A stretch of DNA of 13,051 bases from positions 1-13,051 of the forward strand of contig DXEQ01000059.1 in the NCBI GenBank assembly GCA_019114885.1, written 5' to 3'. The DNA comes from Candidatus Anaerobutyricum stercoripullorum. GTDB taxonomy: Bacteria; Bacillota; Clostridia; Lachnospirales; Lachnospiraceae. Position 1 is the first letter of the stretch, and every line of letters starts with the position of its first letter. Below, piece by piece: positions 6,801-13,051 of the stretch. Under the pieces are notes generated by a model that was not told the origin of the DNA, ran no database searches, and saw only the letters and a list, made by a program, of their open reading frames with translations. Position numbers and translations under genes: made by a program.

Positions 6801-7490
6801 CTAATCCTGGAAAAAATATCCTACACCCCACTTCGTATGGATATAAACCGGCTCGCCCGGATTCTTCTCAATCTTCTCCCGCAGACGCCTGATATGTACA
6901 TCCACTGTACGGACATCGCCCGGATAATCATATCCCCAGACGATGTTCAGAAGATTCTCTCTGCTGTACACCTTATTCGGATGGAACGCCAGAAGCTCCA
7001 GAAGATCGTATTCTTTGGCGGTCAGGCGAACTTCCCTGCCGTCGACAAACACTCTTCTGCTGTCACAGTCTATCTTAAGACCGTTCTTCTCCAGCACCTT
7101 CTTCTTGTCATCTTCTGCCACCTTCCTGGTACTTCTGCGCATGATCGCCTTGATCCTCGCCTTGACTTCCAGAATATTAAACGGCTTGGTGATATAGTCA
7201 TCCGCCCCATATTCCAGTCCCAGAATCTTGTCCATGTCCTCACCCTTCGCTGTCAGCATGATGATGGGCATGTTGGAAAACTCCCGGATCATCTGGCAGA
7301 CCTCAAAGCCGTTGAGCTTCGGGAGCATCACATCCAGAAGGACCATGTCATACTCGGTCTTTTTGGCCATCTCCAGCGCTTCCTCGCCGTCGTAGGCGCA
7401 GTCCACCTCCATATCATCCTGCACAAGGGAGAACTTGATCCCCTTCACTATCAAACGTTCATCATCGACAACCAGCACTTTTTTTCCCAT
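6801..7490 (-). CDS. OmpR/PhoB-family response regulator
   Basis: A DNA-binding partner of the downstream kinase, 229 residues from ATG 7490. The receiver domain (1-120) has the acidic pair D9 D10, phospho-acceptor D53 in LLDVMLP, T80 in MLTAK and K102 in TKP. The C-terminal winged helix (about 130-229) contains LTAKEYDLLELLAFHPNKVY and the recognition-helix region DVRTVDVHIRRLREKIE, as in PhoB and WalR. GAGG lies six bases before ATG 7490; an upstream TTG at 7502 would add four residues and overlaps that site, so I reject it. The start lies 13 bases after the comEA stop, which implies co-transcription with a competence gene. The sequence style resembles WalR, but the usual WalR neighbours (walH, walI, walJ, htrA) are absent, so I give no symbol. 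Its target genes cannot be read from this window. Confidence 0.95.
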   Translation of the reverse strand: MGKKVLVVDDERLIVKGIKFSLVQDDMEVDCAYDGEEALEMAKKTEYDMVLLDVMLPKLNGFEVCQMIREFSNMPIIMLTAKGEDMDKILGLEYGADDYITKPFNILEVKARIKAIMRRSTRKVAEDDKKKVLEKNGLKIDCDSRRVFVDGREVRLTAKEYDLLELLAFHPNKVYSRENLLNIVWGYDYPGDVRTVDVHIRRLREKIEKNPGEPVYIHTKWGVGYFFQD

Positions 7491-7503
7491 AATACACCTC
7501 AAG

Positions 7504-8202
7504 TCAAACTGTAATCATATTTTTAATCCTGTCAAAAATGCCCTCGCCAATGCCGGAGACATTCTTGATGTCCTCTATTGTGGAAAAATCTCCGTTCTCT
7601 TCCCGGTAGGAAAGAATAGCCTGCGCCCTGGCCTCCCCGATTCCGGAGAGGGTCATGAGTTCTTCCGGCCCCGCGGTGTTGATATTCACCACGGACGGAT
7701 CTTCTTCTGACTCTTTTGTCTGTCCGGACGCCGCGTCTCCTGTGCTGCTCTGCCCATAAGAGCCGCTGCCTCGTCCTTCCTCCGTCTCTTCCACAGACGG
7801 GATATAAAGCTGCATGCCGTCAGAGAGGGCCTCTGCCAGATTCACCGCTGACGTATCGGCCTTCCCGGTAAACCCTCCGGCATGTTCCACCGCGTCTCCC
7901 GCGCGGATACCGGCCGCAAAGGTATACAGCCCCGGATTCTTCACGCAGCCGCAGACATGTACATAGATCCATTTTTCTTCCGTATGGTCAGCTTCGGCAT
8001 CTTTTGTGCTGTTTTCGGCTTCCCCATGCTCCGAAATCTTTTCTTCTGCTGAGACGGATGTGGATGACTCCGCCTCCTTTGTGATGACAGACTGTTCACC
8101 GCCCATGGGGCGGAAAAATCCCGAACAGCCTCCGCAGACGAGGAGCAGGCAGACCAGACAGGCCGCGGCGCTCCATGTTCTCCATTGTACTCTGCATCTC
8201 AA
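7504..8202 (-). CDS. comEA: ComEA-type DNA receptor (SLBB plus helix-hairpin-helix)
   Basis: ComEA binds incoming double-stranded DNA outside the membrane and hands it to the ComEC channel. From TTG 8202 the protein has 232 residues: a basic start and hydrophobic stretch (about 1-26), a Ser/Glu-rich linker (about 35-75), an SLBB domain (about 77-137, WIYVHVCGCVKNPGLYTF to GMQLYIPS), a second linker, and a C-terminal double helix-hairpin-helix (about 171-232) with VNINTAGPEEL, LSGIGEARAQAI and VSGIGEGI. This is the full Gram-positive ComEA layout. AGGAG precedes TTG 8202 by ten bases; the longer in-frame TTG at 8223 lies upstream of that site and overlaps no other signal. The hydrophobic stretch ends CGGC, which resembles a weak lipobox, so it may be a lipoprotein rather than a simple membrane anchor. 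It opens an operon with a two-component system. A promoter-like sequence is at 8260-8288. Confidence 0.93.
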   Translation of the reverse strand: MRCRVQWRTWSAAACLVCLLLVCGGCSGFFRPMGGEQSVITKEAESSTSVSAEEKISEHGEAENSTKDAEADHTEEKWIYVHVCGCVKNPGLYTFAAGIRAGDAVEHAGGFTGKADTSAVNLAEALSDGMQLYIPSVEETEEGRGSGSYGQSSTGDAASGQTKESEEDPSVVNINTAGPEELMTLSGIGEARAQAILSYREENGDFSTIEDIKNVSGIGEGIFDRIKNMITV

Positions 8203-8259
8203 ATCAAGAACACTCCTTCCCAATCTGAAGCAGACGTAAAAAAACCGTAATCAAGTAAT

Positions 8260-8288
8260 ATAATACCTAAATTTTGTAATAAATACAA
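8260..8288 (-). promoter_or_regulatory. Putative promoter of the comEA operon
   Basis: On the minus strand TTGTAT (8283-8288) and TATTAT (8260-8265) are 17 bases apart. The -10 matches five of six consensus bases, the -35 only three. It lies just after the arg terminator and about 60 bases before the comEA start, the only A/T-rich gap in which the operon could begin. Confidence 0.45.
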
Positions 8289-8295
8289 GGGAGAA

Positions 8296-8346
8296 ATGTA
8301 TAATAAAACCTCCATACCTGATCTTTTGCGGATAGTATGGAGGTTT
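8296..8346 (-). terminator. Rho-independent terminator of the arg operon
   Basis: A 12-bp perfect stem (plus-strand 8306-8317 with 8335-8346, GTATGGAGGTTT in the second arm on the minus strand) has a 17-base loop. It is followed on the minus strand by a T-rich tail (TTTTATTATA, partly inside the stem). It starts 62 bases after the argD stop and separates the arginine operon from comEA. Confidence 0.8.
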
Positions 8347-8408
8347 CCCGTCTGTTTTATACTTTTCTGCTGTTTTTCCGGACAGTTTTAAGAAGGAGCT
8401 GTCCGTCT

Positions 8409-9599
8409 CTACCTGGCGAGCACTCCCTCCAGAATCCGGCACATCTCATCCACGTGCTCCTCTGTGATGATCAGCGGCGGGACAAAGCGTAAGATATTGG
8501 CTCCGGCAGACATGAGGATCAGTCCCCTGTCCATGGCCTTCTTAATGATATCTCCCACCGGCCCGTCAAATTCCAGACCCTGCATCAGGCCGAGACCTCT
8601 GTGATCGATGATCTCTTCATGCGCCTCTTTCACGGCTTCCAGCTTCTCATAAAGATAAGTTCCCACCTGTTTTACATGCTCCACGATCTGCTCTTCCTCA
8701 AAGATATCGTATACGCTGCACACCGCCGCCGTGGCAAACGGATTGCCGCCGTAGGTCGTACCGTGATCGCCCGGGACCAGCGCGCAGGAGGCTTTCCTGG
8801 CTGTCACGAAGGCTCCCACCGGCACACCGCAGCCCAGCGCCTTGGCCAGCGCCATGACGTCCGGCTTCACGCCGTACAATTCGTGGGCATAGAGTGCGCC
8901 GCAACGGCCCATACCGCACTGTACCTCATCAAAGATGAGCAGGATATCCTTCTCGTCACATAAAGTCCGCAGACCTTCCAGAAATTCTTTATCTGCCGGG
9001 TAGATGCCGCCCTCCCCCTGCACCACCTCGCAGATGATGCCGCAGGTCCGGTCCGTGATCTTTGCCTTCACATCGTCAAAATCATTGAACTTCGCGAACA
9101 CCGCCCGCATTTTTTCCGGCACGAATCCTTCCTGATAATGTACATTTCCTGTCACGGAAAGGGCTCCCTGACTTCTGCCGTGGAAAGAATGATGCATGGC
9201 GATAAACTCATACTCTTTGGAAGGGTCTTTCAGATAGGCGTATTTTCTCGCCACCTTCAGGGCTCCCTCGATGGCCTCCGCCCCGCTGTTTGTAAAAAAC
9301 ACCTTATCCATGCCGGAAGTCTTCACGATCTTCTCTGCCGCGTCCACGGCCGGCACGTTATAAAACAGATTGGAGGTGTGAAGAATCTTATCAATCTGCC
9401 CTTTTAATGCATCGTTATATTTCTGATTCCGGTATCCCAGCGCAAAGACGGCGATTCCCGCTCCGAAATCCAGATACCGGTTTCCGTCCACATCGTACAG
9501 GTACACGCCCTCTCCCCTGTCCAGGACCACCGGGTAACGGTTGTACGTTTTTAAGAGATATTTCTCACCTTTTTCAATATATTCCTGTGTTTTACTCAT
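8409..9599 (-). CDS. argD: Acetylornithine aminotransferase (ArgD)
   Basis: A PLP-dependent class III aminotransferase that converts N-acetylglutamate 5-semialdehyde to N-acetylornithine with glutamate as amino donor. In 396 residues it shows SGAEAIEGALKVARK (105-119), MHHSFHGRS (135-143), the cofactor-binding Asp224 in FDEVQ, Schiff-base Lys253 in LAKALG, and TTYGGNPFA (281-289). The length is normal. Cys occurs where Thr or Gly is common near the active site (VQCGMGRCG, LGCGVP), probably a lineage feature. GGAGG precedes ATG 9599 by seven bases; argB ends 20 bases upstream. It is the last gene of the arg operon, followed by a terminator. Such enzymes can also act as succinyldiaminopimelate aminotransferases, but the argB-argJ-argC context supports ArgD. 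Confidence 0.96.
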   Translation of the reverse strand: MSKTQEYIEKGEKYLLKTYNRYPVVLDRGEGVYLYDVDGNRYLDFGAGIAVFALGYRNQKYNDALKGQIDKILHTSNLFYNVPAVDAAEKIVKTSGMDKVFFTNSGAEAIEGALKVARKYAYLKDPSKEYEFIAMHHSFHGRSQGALSVTGNVHYQEGFVPEKMRAVFAKFNDFDDVKAKITDRTCGIICEVVQGEGGIYPADKEFLEGLRTLCDEKDILLIFDEVQCGMGRCGALYAHELYGVKPDVMALAKALGCGVPVGAFVTARKASCALVPGDHGTTYGGNPFATAAVCSVYDIFEEEQIVEHVKQVGTYLYEKLEAVKEAHEEIIDHRGLGLMQGLEFDGPVGDIIKKAMDRGLILMSAGANILRFVPPLIITEEHVDEMCRILEGVLAR

Positions 9600-9619
9600 T
9601 ACATTTCCTCCCGCATTTC

Positions 9620-10507
9620 TCAGAACAGTGGATCTTTCAGGATGGCCGTTCCGATACCTTTCTCCGTAAAGAACTCCAGCAGCAGACAGTGCGCCACTCT
9701 TCCGTCCAGGATATGCACTCTGGATACGCCCTGTTCGATGGCGTCGATACAGTTATTGAGCTTCGGAAGCATACCGCCTCCCACCACGCCGTTGGCGATA
9801 AATCCTTTCGCCGTGTTGACGTCCATCTCGGAGATCAGCGTCTTTTTATTGGAAGGATCTACAAAAACGCCCTCGATATCGGTAAGAAATACGAGTTTTT
9901 CCGCCTTCATGGCCTTGGCCACACCGCAGGCGGCGTCATCCGCGTTGATATTATAGGAATCAAAATTCTCATCCATGCCAATCGGCGCGATGACCGGAAT
10001 AAACTCCGCGTCCATCAGGGTGGTCAGCAGCTCTGTGTTGACGGAAGTCACATTTCCCACAAAACCGATATCTTTTCCGTCCGGCATCTTCTTCTCCACC
10101 TGCAGCATGCCGGCGTCTTTTCCGCAGACGCCCACGGCGTTGATTCCCATCTTCTGCATGAGACCGACCAGCTCTTTATTGACTTTATTTAAAACCATCT
10201 CGGCGATCTCCATGGTCTCTTTGTCGGTAATACGCAGCCCGTTATAAAACTCCGACTCTTTGCCGGAAAGCTTCACCCACTTGCTAATCTCCTTGCCGCC
10301 GCCGTGCACGATGATCGGTTTCATGCCGATCAGCTTCAGAAGCGCCACATCTCTGATCACATTGTACTTAAGTTCTTCATCCAGCATGGCGCTTCCGCCG
10401 TATTTTACCACGACGATCTTGCCATAAAAACGGCGGATATACGGCAGCGCCTCGATGAGGACGCCGGCTTTCATCATCTCGCTGTTCATATCATTCATCT
10501 CTAACAT
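9620..10507 (-). CDS. argB: Acetylglutamate kinase (ArgB)
   Basis: ArgB phosphorylates N-acetylglutamate with ATP, the second step of ornithine synthesis. The 295-residue protein has the amino-acid-kinase motifs VVVKYGGSAM (32-41, Lys35), VHGGGKEI (67-74), GLRITD (90-95, Arg92), NINADDAA (186-193) and VVGGGMLPKL (241-250). It has an N-terminal helix of about 20 residues before the kinase fold and ends with EFFTEKGIGTAI; both traits are typical of hexameric, arginine-inhibited enzymes, so feedback control by arginine is likely (inference). ATG 10507 is preceded by AAAGGGGA at a good distance; internal ATG codons at residues 4, 7, 11 and 12 are weaker choices. The gene starts 14 bases after argJ ends. 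Confidence 0.96.
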   Translation of the reverse strand: MLEMNDMNSEMMKAGVLIEALPYIRRFYGKIVVVKYGGSAMLDEELKYNVIRDVALLKLIGMKPIIVHGGGKEISKWVKLSGKESEFYNGLRITDKETMEIAEMVLNKVNKELVGLMQKMGINAVGVCGKDAGMLQVEKKMPDGKDIGFVGNVTSVNTELLTTLMDAEFIPVIAPIGMDENFDSYNINADDAACGVAKAMKAEKLVFLTDIEGVFVDPSNKKTLISEMDVNTAKGFIANGVVGGGMLPKLNNCIDAIEQGVSRVHILDGRVAHCLLLEFFTEKGIGTAILKDPLF

Positions 10508-10521
10508 GCTAATCCCCTTTC

Positions 10522-11748
10522 TCAGGAACGATAGTCCGCGTTAATCTTCACATATTCATAAGTCAGATCGCAGCCCCAGGCCGTGGCCTCCGCCTCTCCG
10601 GCATGCACGTCAAGCAGCGCCCGCACCGGATGTCCGGACAGAATCTCCGTGGCGGTCTCCTCGCTGTAATCGGCGGCGATACCGTCTTTTACGATGGCAA
10701 GGCTGCCCTTGTCGCTTTCCAGTACAATATCCACCTTTTCCGGATCGAAGGAAGCGCCGCTGTAGCCCATGGCACAGAGAATCCTGCCCCAGTTGGCGTC
10801 TTTTCCGAACACAGCCGCCTTGGTAAGGCTGGAGCAGACCACAGACTTGCTGATCTTCTTTGCCTCTTCCCTGGAGGAAGCGCCCCGGCAGACCACCTCA
10901 AAAAGGCGGGTACAGCCCTCGCCGTCTCCGGCGATCTGCTTTGCCAGATAAGTGAGAACTTCCCGGAGTGCCTGACGAAAGGCCGGAAGGCCGGCGCTTT
11001 CCGCCGTCAGGATATCGTTGCCCGCCATCCCGTTGCAGAGCACCAGACAGGTATCGTTGGTGGAGGTGTCCCCGTCCACGGAAACCATGTTGAAGGTATC
11101 CTCCACTTCCTCCCGCAGAATCTGCTGCAGCAGCGGCTGCTCAATGGCCGCGTCGCTGGTCACGAAGGCAAGCATGGTTCCCATGTTGGGATGAATCATG
11201 CCGGAACCCTTACACATTCCTCCGATGGTAACCGTTTTTCCGTCAACTTCACATTGCACAGCGATCTCTTTTTTGTGCGTATCCGTGGTGAGGATGGCCT
11301 CCGCCGCGTCGGAAGCCGCCTGCACGGACGATTCCAGCGCCGGAGAGAGCATCTCGATTCCCTTTTCCACCACATCCATGGCAAGCTGGACACCGATCAC
11401 TCCGGTGGAGCAGACCAGCACTTCTTTCTGATTCACACCGAGGACCTCCGCTGCCTTTGCCGCCTCTTTCGCGCAATTTGCATATCCTTCCTCTCCGGTG
11501 CAGGCATTGGCAATGCCGCTGTTGATCACAACCGCTCTGGCGCTGCCTTCCTCCGCCACCAGCTTCTGATCCCAGAGTACCGGAGCCGCCTTTACGATAT
11601 TTCTGGTAAATGTACCGGCACAGACCGCCGGGGCCTCGGAATAGATCATGGCCATATCTTTATTGGTCTTACCCGCCTTGATTCCCGCGCGAAGTCCCGC
11701 GGCGCGAAATCCTTTCGCCGCTGTCACGCCGGATGGTATCTCTTTCAT
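10522..11748 (-). CDS. argJ: Glutamate N-acetyltransferase / ornithine acetyltransferase (ArgJ)
   Basis: ArgJ moves the acetyl group from N-acetylornithine to glutamate, recycling acetyl groups in the pathway; some members also use acetyl-CoA. From ATG 11748 the protein has 408 residues, the normal length, and starts MKEIPSGVTAAKGF as expected. Key motifs are CSTGVIG (Thr and Gly of the oxyanion hole, about 115-116), KGSGMIHPNM and then GTMLAF, where the Thr at about 191 would become the N-terminal nucleophile after self-cleavage. The residue before it is Gly rather than the common Ala. The C-terminus NADYRS fits the family. The frame stays open to a GTG at 11811, five bases after the argC stop; that start would add 21 atypical residues and has no good ribosome site. 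ATG 11748 has only GAG six bases upstream, so the exact start is uncertain. Confidence 0.95.
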   Translation of the reverse strand: MKEIPSGVTAAKGFRAAGLRAGIKAGKTNKDMAMIYSEAPAVCAGTFTRNIVKAAPVLWDQKLVAEEGSARAVVINSGIANACTGEEGYANCAKEAAKAAEVLGVNQKEVLVCSTGVIGVQLAMDVVEKGIEMLSPALESSVQAASDAAEAILTTDTHKKEIAVQCEVDGKTVTIGGMCKGSGMIHPNMGTMLAFVTSDAAIEQPLLQQILREEVEDTFNMVSVDGDTSTNDTCLVLCNGMAGNDILTAESAGLPAFRQALREVLTYLAKQIAGDGEGCTRLFEVVCRGASSREEAKKISKSVVCSSLTKAAVFGKDANWGRILCAMGYSGASFDPEKVDIVLESDKGSLAIVKDGIAADYSEETATEILSGHPVRALLDVHAGEAEATAWGCDLTYEYVKINADYRS

Positions 11749-11816
11749 CATATTCTCACATCCATTTCTATTATTCATCTCATCTTTGTTCTGACTTACT
11801 GTCGTCCCCACTGCTT

Positions 11817-12857
11817 CTACGGGAATACCGGCGGCATCATAAGCCCCGTATTCTCCGGCAGTCCGAACATCAGATTCATATTCTGGACGGCCTGTCCCGC
11901 CGCGCCTTTGACCAGGTTATCCATGGCGCCCAGCATGAGCACGCGGCCGGTCCGTTCGTCTTTTTTGATATTGACATCCGTGTAGTTGCTGCCCTCCACC
12001 CAGCGGGTCTCCGGGCAGACGCCGGCCGGAAGCAGACGGACGAACTGTTCTCCATCATAAGCTTCCTCATAGAGTGCCCGCATCTCTTCTTCCGTGACGT
12101 CCCTTACCAGATTGGCATAGGCTGTCACCAGTATGCCCCGGTTCATCGGAACCAGATGCGGTGTAAAGTTGATTACCGTCTCCTGACCGGAAGCGTAGGA
12201 AAGCTGCTCCTCGATCTCTGGCGTATGCCGGTGGGTCGCCACTCCGTATGCCTTGATACTCTCATTGACCTCACAGAACAGGTTGGCGGTCTTCGCGCCC
12301 CGCCCTGCCCCGGAAGTGCCGGACTTGGCGTCAATGATCACAGACTTCATATCGATAATACCTGCCCGGGCCAGCGGATAGATGGAGAGGAAAGAGCAGG
12401 TCGGATAACAGCCCGGATTGGCCACCAGCCTTGCCTTTCTGATCTTCTCCCGGTTCACTTCACAGAGACCGTACACTGCCTCCCCGATAAACTGCGGGCT
12501 GCCGTGTTGGATGCCGTACCATTTCTCATAGGTATCCACATCCTTAATCCGGAAGTCCGCGCTGAGATCGATGATCTTCACCTTTGACAGGATCTCTTCG
12601 CTGACCAGCGTGCTGCAAAGTCCCTGCGGCGTGGCGGTAAATATCACATCCACCTCCTCGCAGAGCTTCTCAAGATTCTCTCCTTTACAGAGATCCGGCA
12701 CCAGCTGGAACATGTTCCGGAACACATCCGCATACGCCTCCCCGGCATAGCTTCTGGAACCGTACCACCTGATGTCCGCTTCTTTATGTCCAAGTAATAT
12801 CCGCACCAGTTCCTGTCCGGCGTAGCCGGTGGAACCAATGATTCCTACTTTAATCAT
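11817..12857 (-). CDS. argC: N-acetyl-gamma-glutamyl-phosphate reductase (ArgC)
   Basis: ArgC reduces N-acetylglutamyl phosphate to the semialdehyde with NADPH, the third step of ornithine synthesis. In 346 residues it has the nucleotide-binding GSTGYAGQEL (8-17), VIFTATPQG (71-79), DLSADFR (97-103), catalytic Cys150 in NPGCYPT, the loop KSGTSGAGRG (178-187) and THRHTPEI (208-215) with the likely catalytic His. GGAGG lies before ATG 12857. It is the first gene of the operon, preceded by about 190 bases that hold two promoter-like sequences and operator-like repeats. Gene order CJBD matches the Bacillus arg operon; carAB and argF, which follow there, are absent here. Confidence 0.97.
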   Translation of the reverse strand: MIKVGIIGSTGYAGQELVRILLGHKEADIRWYGSRSYAGEAYADVFRNMFQLVPDLCKGENLEKLCEEVDVIFTATPQGLCSTLVSEEILSKVKIIDLSADFRIKDVDTYEKWYGIQHGSPQFIGEAVYGLCEVNREKIRKARLVANPGCYPTCSFLSIYPLARAGIIDMKSVIIDAKSGTSGAGRGAKTANLFCEVNESIKAYGVATHRHTPEIEEQLSYASGQETVINFTPHLVPMNRGILVTAYANLVRDVTEEEMRALYEEAYDGEQFVRLLPAGVCPETRWVEGSNYTDVNIKKDERTGRVLMLGAMDNLVKGAAGQAVQNMNLMFGLPENTGLMMPPVFP

Positions 12858-12899
12858 ATCTCATTCCTCCCGCATGATTGCTTCACAAAATGCATTGTC

Positions 12900-12921
12900 T
12901 GCGGGCTGTATGGCGCCCGCA
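12900..12921 (-). other. Hairpin in the argC leader
   Basis: A seven-base-pair G/C-rich stem (TGCGGGC with GCCCGCA) has an eight-base loop. It lies at the very 5' end of a transcript from the nearer promoter (start near 12922). No U-run follows, so it is not a terminator; a 5' hairpin could stabilise the mRNA. Confidence 0.55.
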
Positions 12922-12942
12922 ATTGTGTATTATCCCACAATT
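12921..12942. promoter_or_regulatory. Inverted repeat over the near argC promoter, Rex-like
   Basis: AATTGTG (12921-12927) and CACAATT (12936-12942) form a perfect 7-base inverted repeat around 8 bases. The half-sites and spacing (TTGTG-N8-CACAA) are those of a Rex redox-repressor operator. The -10 box of the near promoter lies in the central spacer, so a bound protein would block transcription. The regulator is an inference from the pattern only. Confidence 0.45.
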
Positions 12943-12957
12943 TTTCTTCCGTGACAA
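12929..12957 (-). promoter_or_regulatory. Putative near promoter (P2) of the arg operon
   Basis: On the minus strand TTGTCA (12952-12957) and GATAAT (12929-12934) are 17 bases apart, each matching five of six consensus bases. The -10 carries an upstream TGG (extended -10). Predicted start near 12922, about 64 bases before argC. Confidence 0.6.
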
Positions 12958-12975
12958 GATTCGTTCCCCTGTCTT

Positions 12976-12993
12976 TTCACATTTTTATGCATA
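12976..12993 (-). promoter_or_regulatory. Candidate ARG box (ArgR/AhrC operator)
   Basis: The minus-strand sequence TATGCATAAAAATGTGAA matches the Bacillus AhrC consensus CATGAATAAAAATTCAAG at 12 of 18 positions. It lies just downstream of the far promoter and upstream of the near one. A second, overlapping-promoter candidate is at 13029-13042. Confidence 0.45.
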
Positions 12994-13014
12994 ATTATTT
13001 AATAAACGCCCATA

Positions 13015-13043
13015 ATTATACGATATATCGAAAAAATATGCAA
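13015..13043 (-). promoter_or_regulatory. Putative far promoter (P1) of the arg operon
   Basis: On the minus strand a perfect TATAAT (13015-13020) lies 17 bases after TTGCAT (13038-13043), a weak -35 with three of six matches. The spacer contains the palindrome CGATATATCG (13021-13030). Predicted start near 13008, giving a leader of about 150 bases. Confidence 0.5.
13029..13042 (-). promoter_or_regulatory. Second candidate ARG box over P1
   Basis: The minus-strand sequence TGCATATTTTTTCG matches the ArgR core TGAAT-WWWW-ATTCA at 11 of 14 positions. It covers the P1 -35 region and part of the spacer, where ArgR binding would repress. It stands 35 or more bases from the other candidate at 12976-12993. 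Confidence 0.35.
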
Positions 13044-13051
13044 GCATTAAT

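Noticed and set aside
8379..8405. Seven-base-pair hairpin just after argD
   Set aside because: On the minus strand it is followed by an A-rich, not T-rich, stretch; the 8306-8346 stem is the better terminator.
8251..8442. Minus-strand 63-codon frame after argD
   Set aside because: It overlaps the argD end and runs through the terminator and comEA promoter region; no ribosome site or family resemblance.
10603..11985. Long plus-strand open frame (460 codons) opposite argJ and the argC end
   Set aside because: Antisense to strongly identified arg genes, crosses their junction, and shows no domain or ribosome site.

Overview
The window reads as chromosomal DNA of an anaerobic, probably spore-forming member of the Clostridia, most like Lachnospiraceae. 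This rests on gene content and order (comEA, comEC, holA and rpsT clustered; a GerMN-domain lipoprotein; an argCJBD cluster), Firmicutes-type Shine-Dalgarno sites, and TTG starts. It is inference, not a database match. No mobile element, CRISPR array, rRNA or tRNA was seen.

Layout: rpsT (ribosomal protein S20) is the only plus-strand gene, at the left edge, and ends in a strong terminator. All other genes are on the minus strand and are read right to left. The right-hand block (about 13043 to 8296) is the arginine operon argC-argJ-argB-argD, which covers four steps from N-acetylglutamate to ornithine. It has two promoter-like sequences, two ARG-box-like sites and a Rex-like inverted repeat upstream, and an intrinsic terminator downstream.

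The middle block (about 8288 to 474) is comEA, an OmpR-family response regulator, a sensor histidine kinase, a GerMN lipoprotein, comEC and holA. comEA, regulator, kinase and lipoprotein are separated by only 13 to 28 bases and look co-transcribed. comEC follows a 110-base structured leader. holA has its own good promoter-like sequence but no visible terminator in front of it. ComEA and ComEC form the DNA receptor and inner-membrane channel for DNA uptake. HolA is the clamp-loader delta subunit.

The most interesting point is that a complete regulator-kinase-lipoprotein module sits between the two competence genes. Its order and domains recall actinobacterial MtrA-MtrB-LpqB, where a GerMN lipoprotein modulates the sensor kinase. 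Other points are a possible AUU start for the kinase, a small upstream ORF and stacked hairpins ahead of comEC, a tandem duplication of the comEC 3' end, and the layered arg control region. There is no gene-free stretch longer than 300 bases; the longest (about 206 bases, 8203-8408) holds the arg terminator and the comEA promoter.
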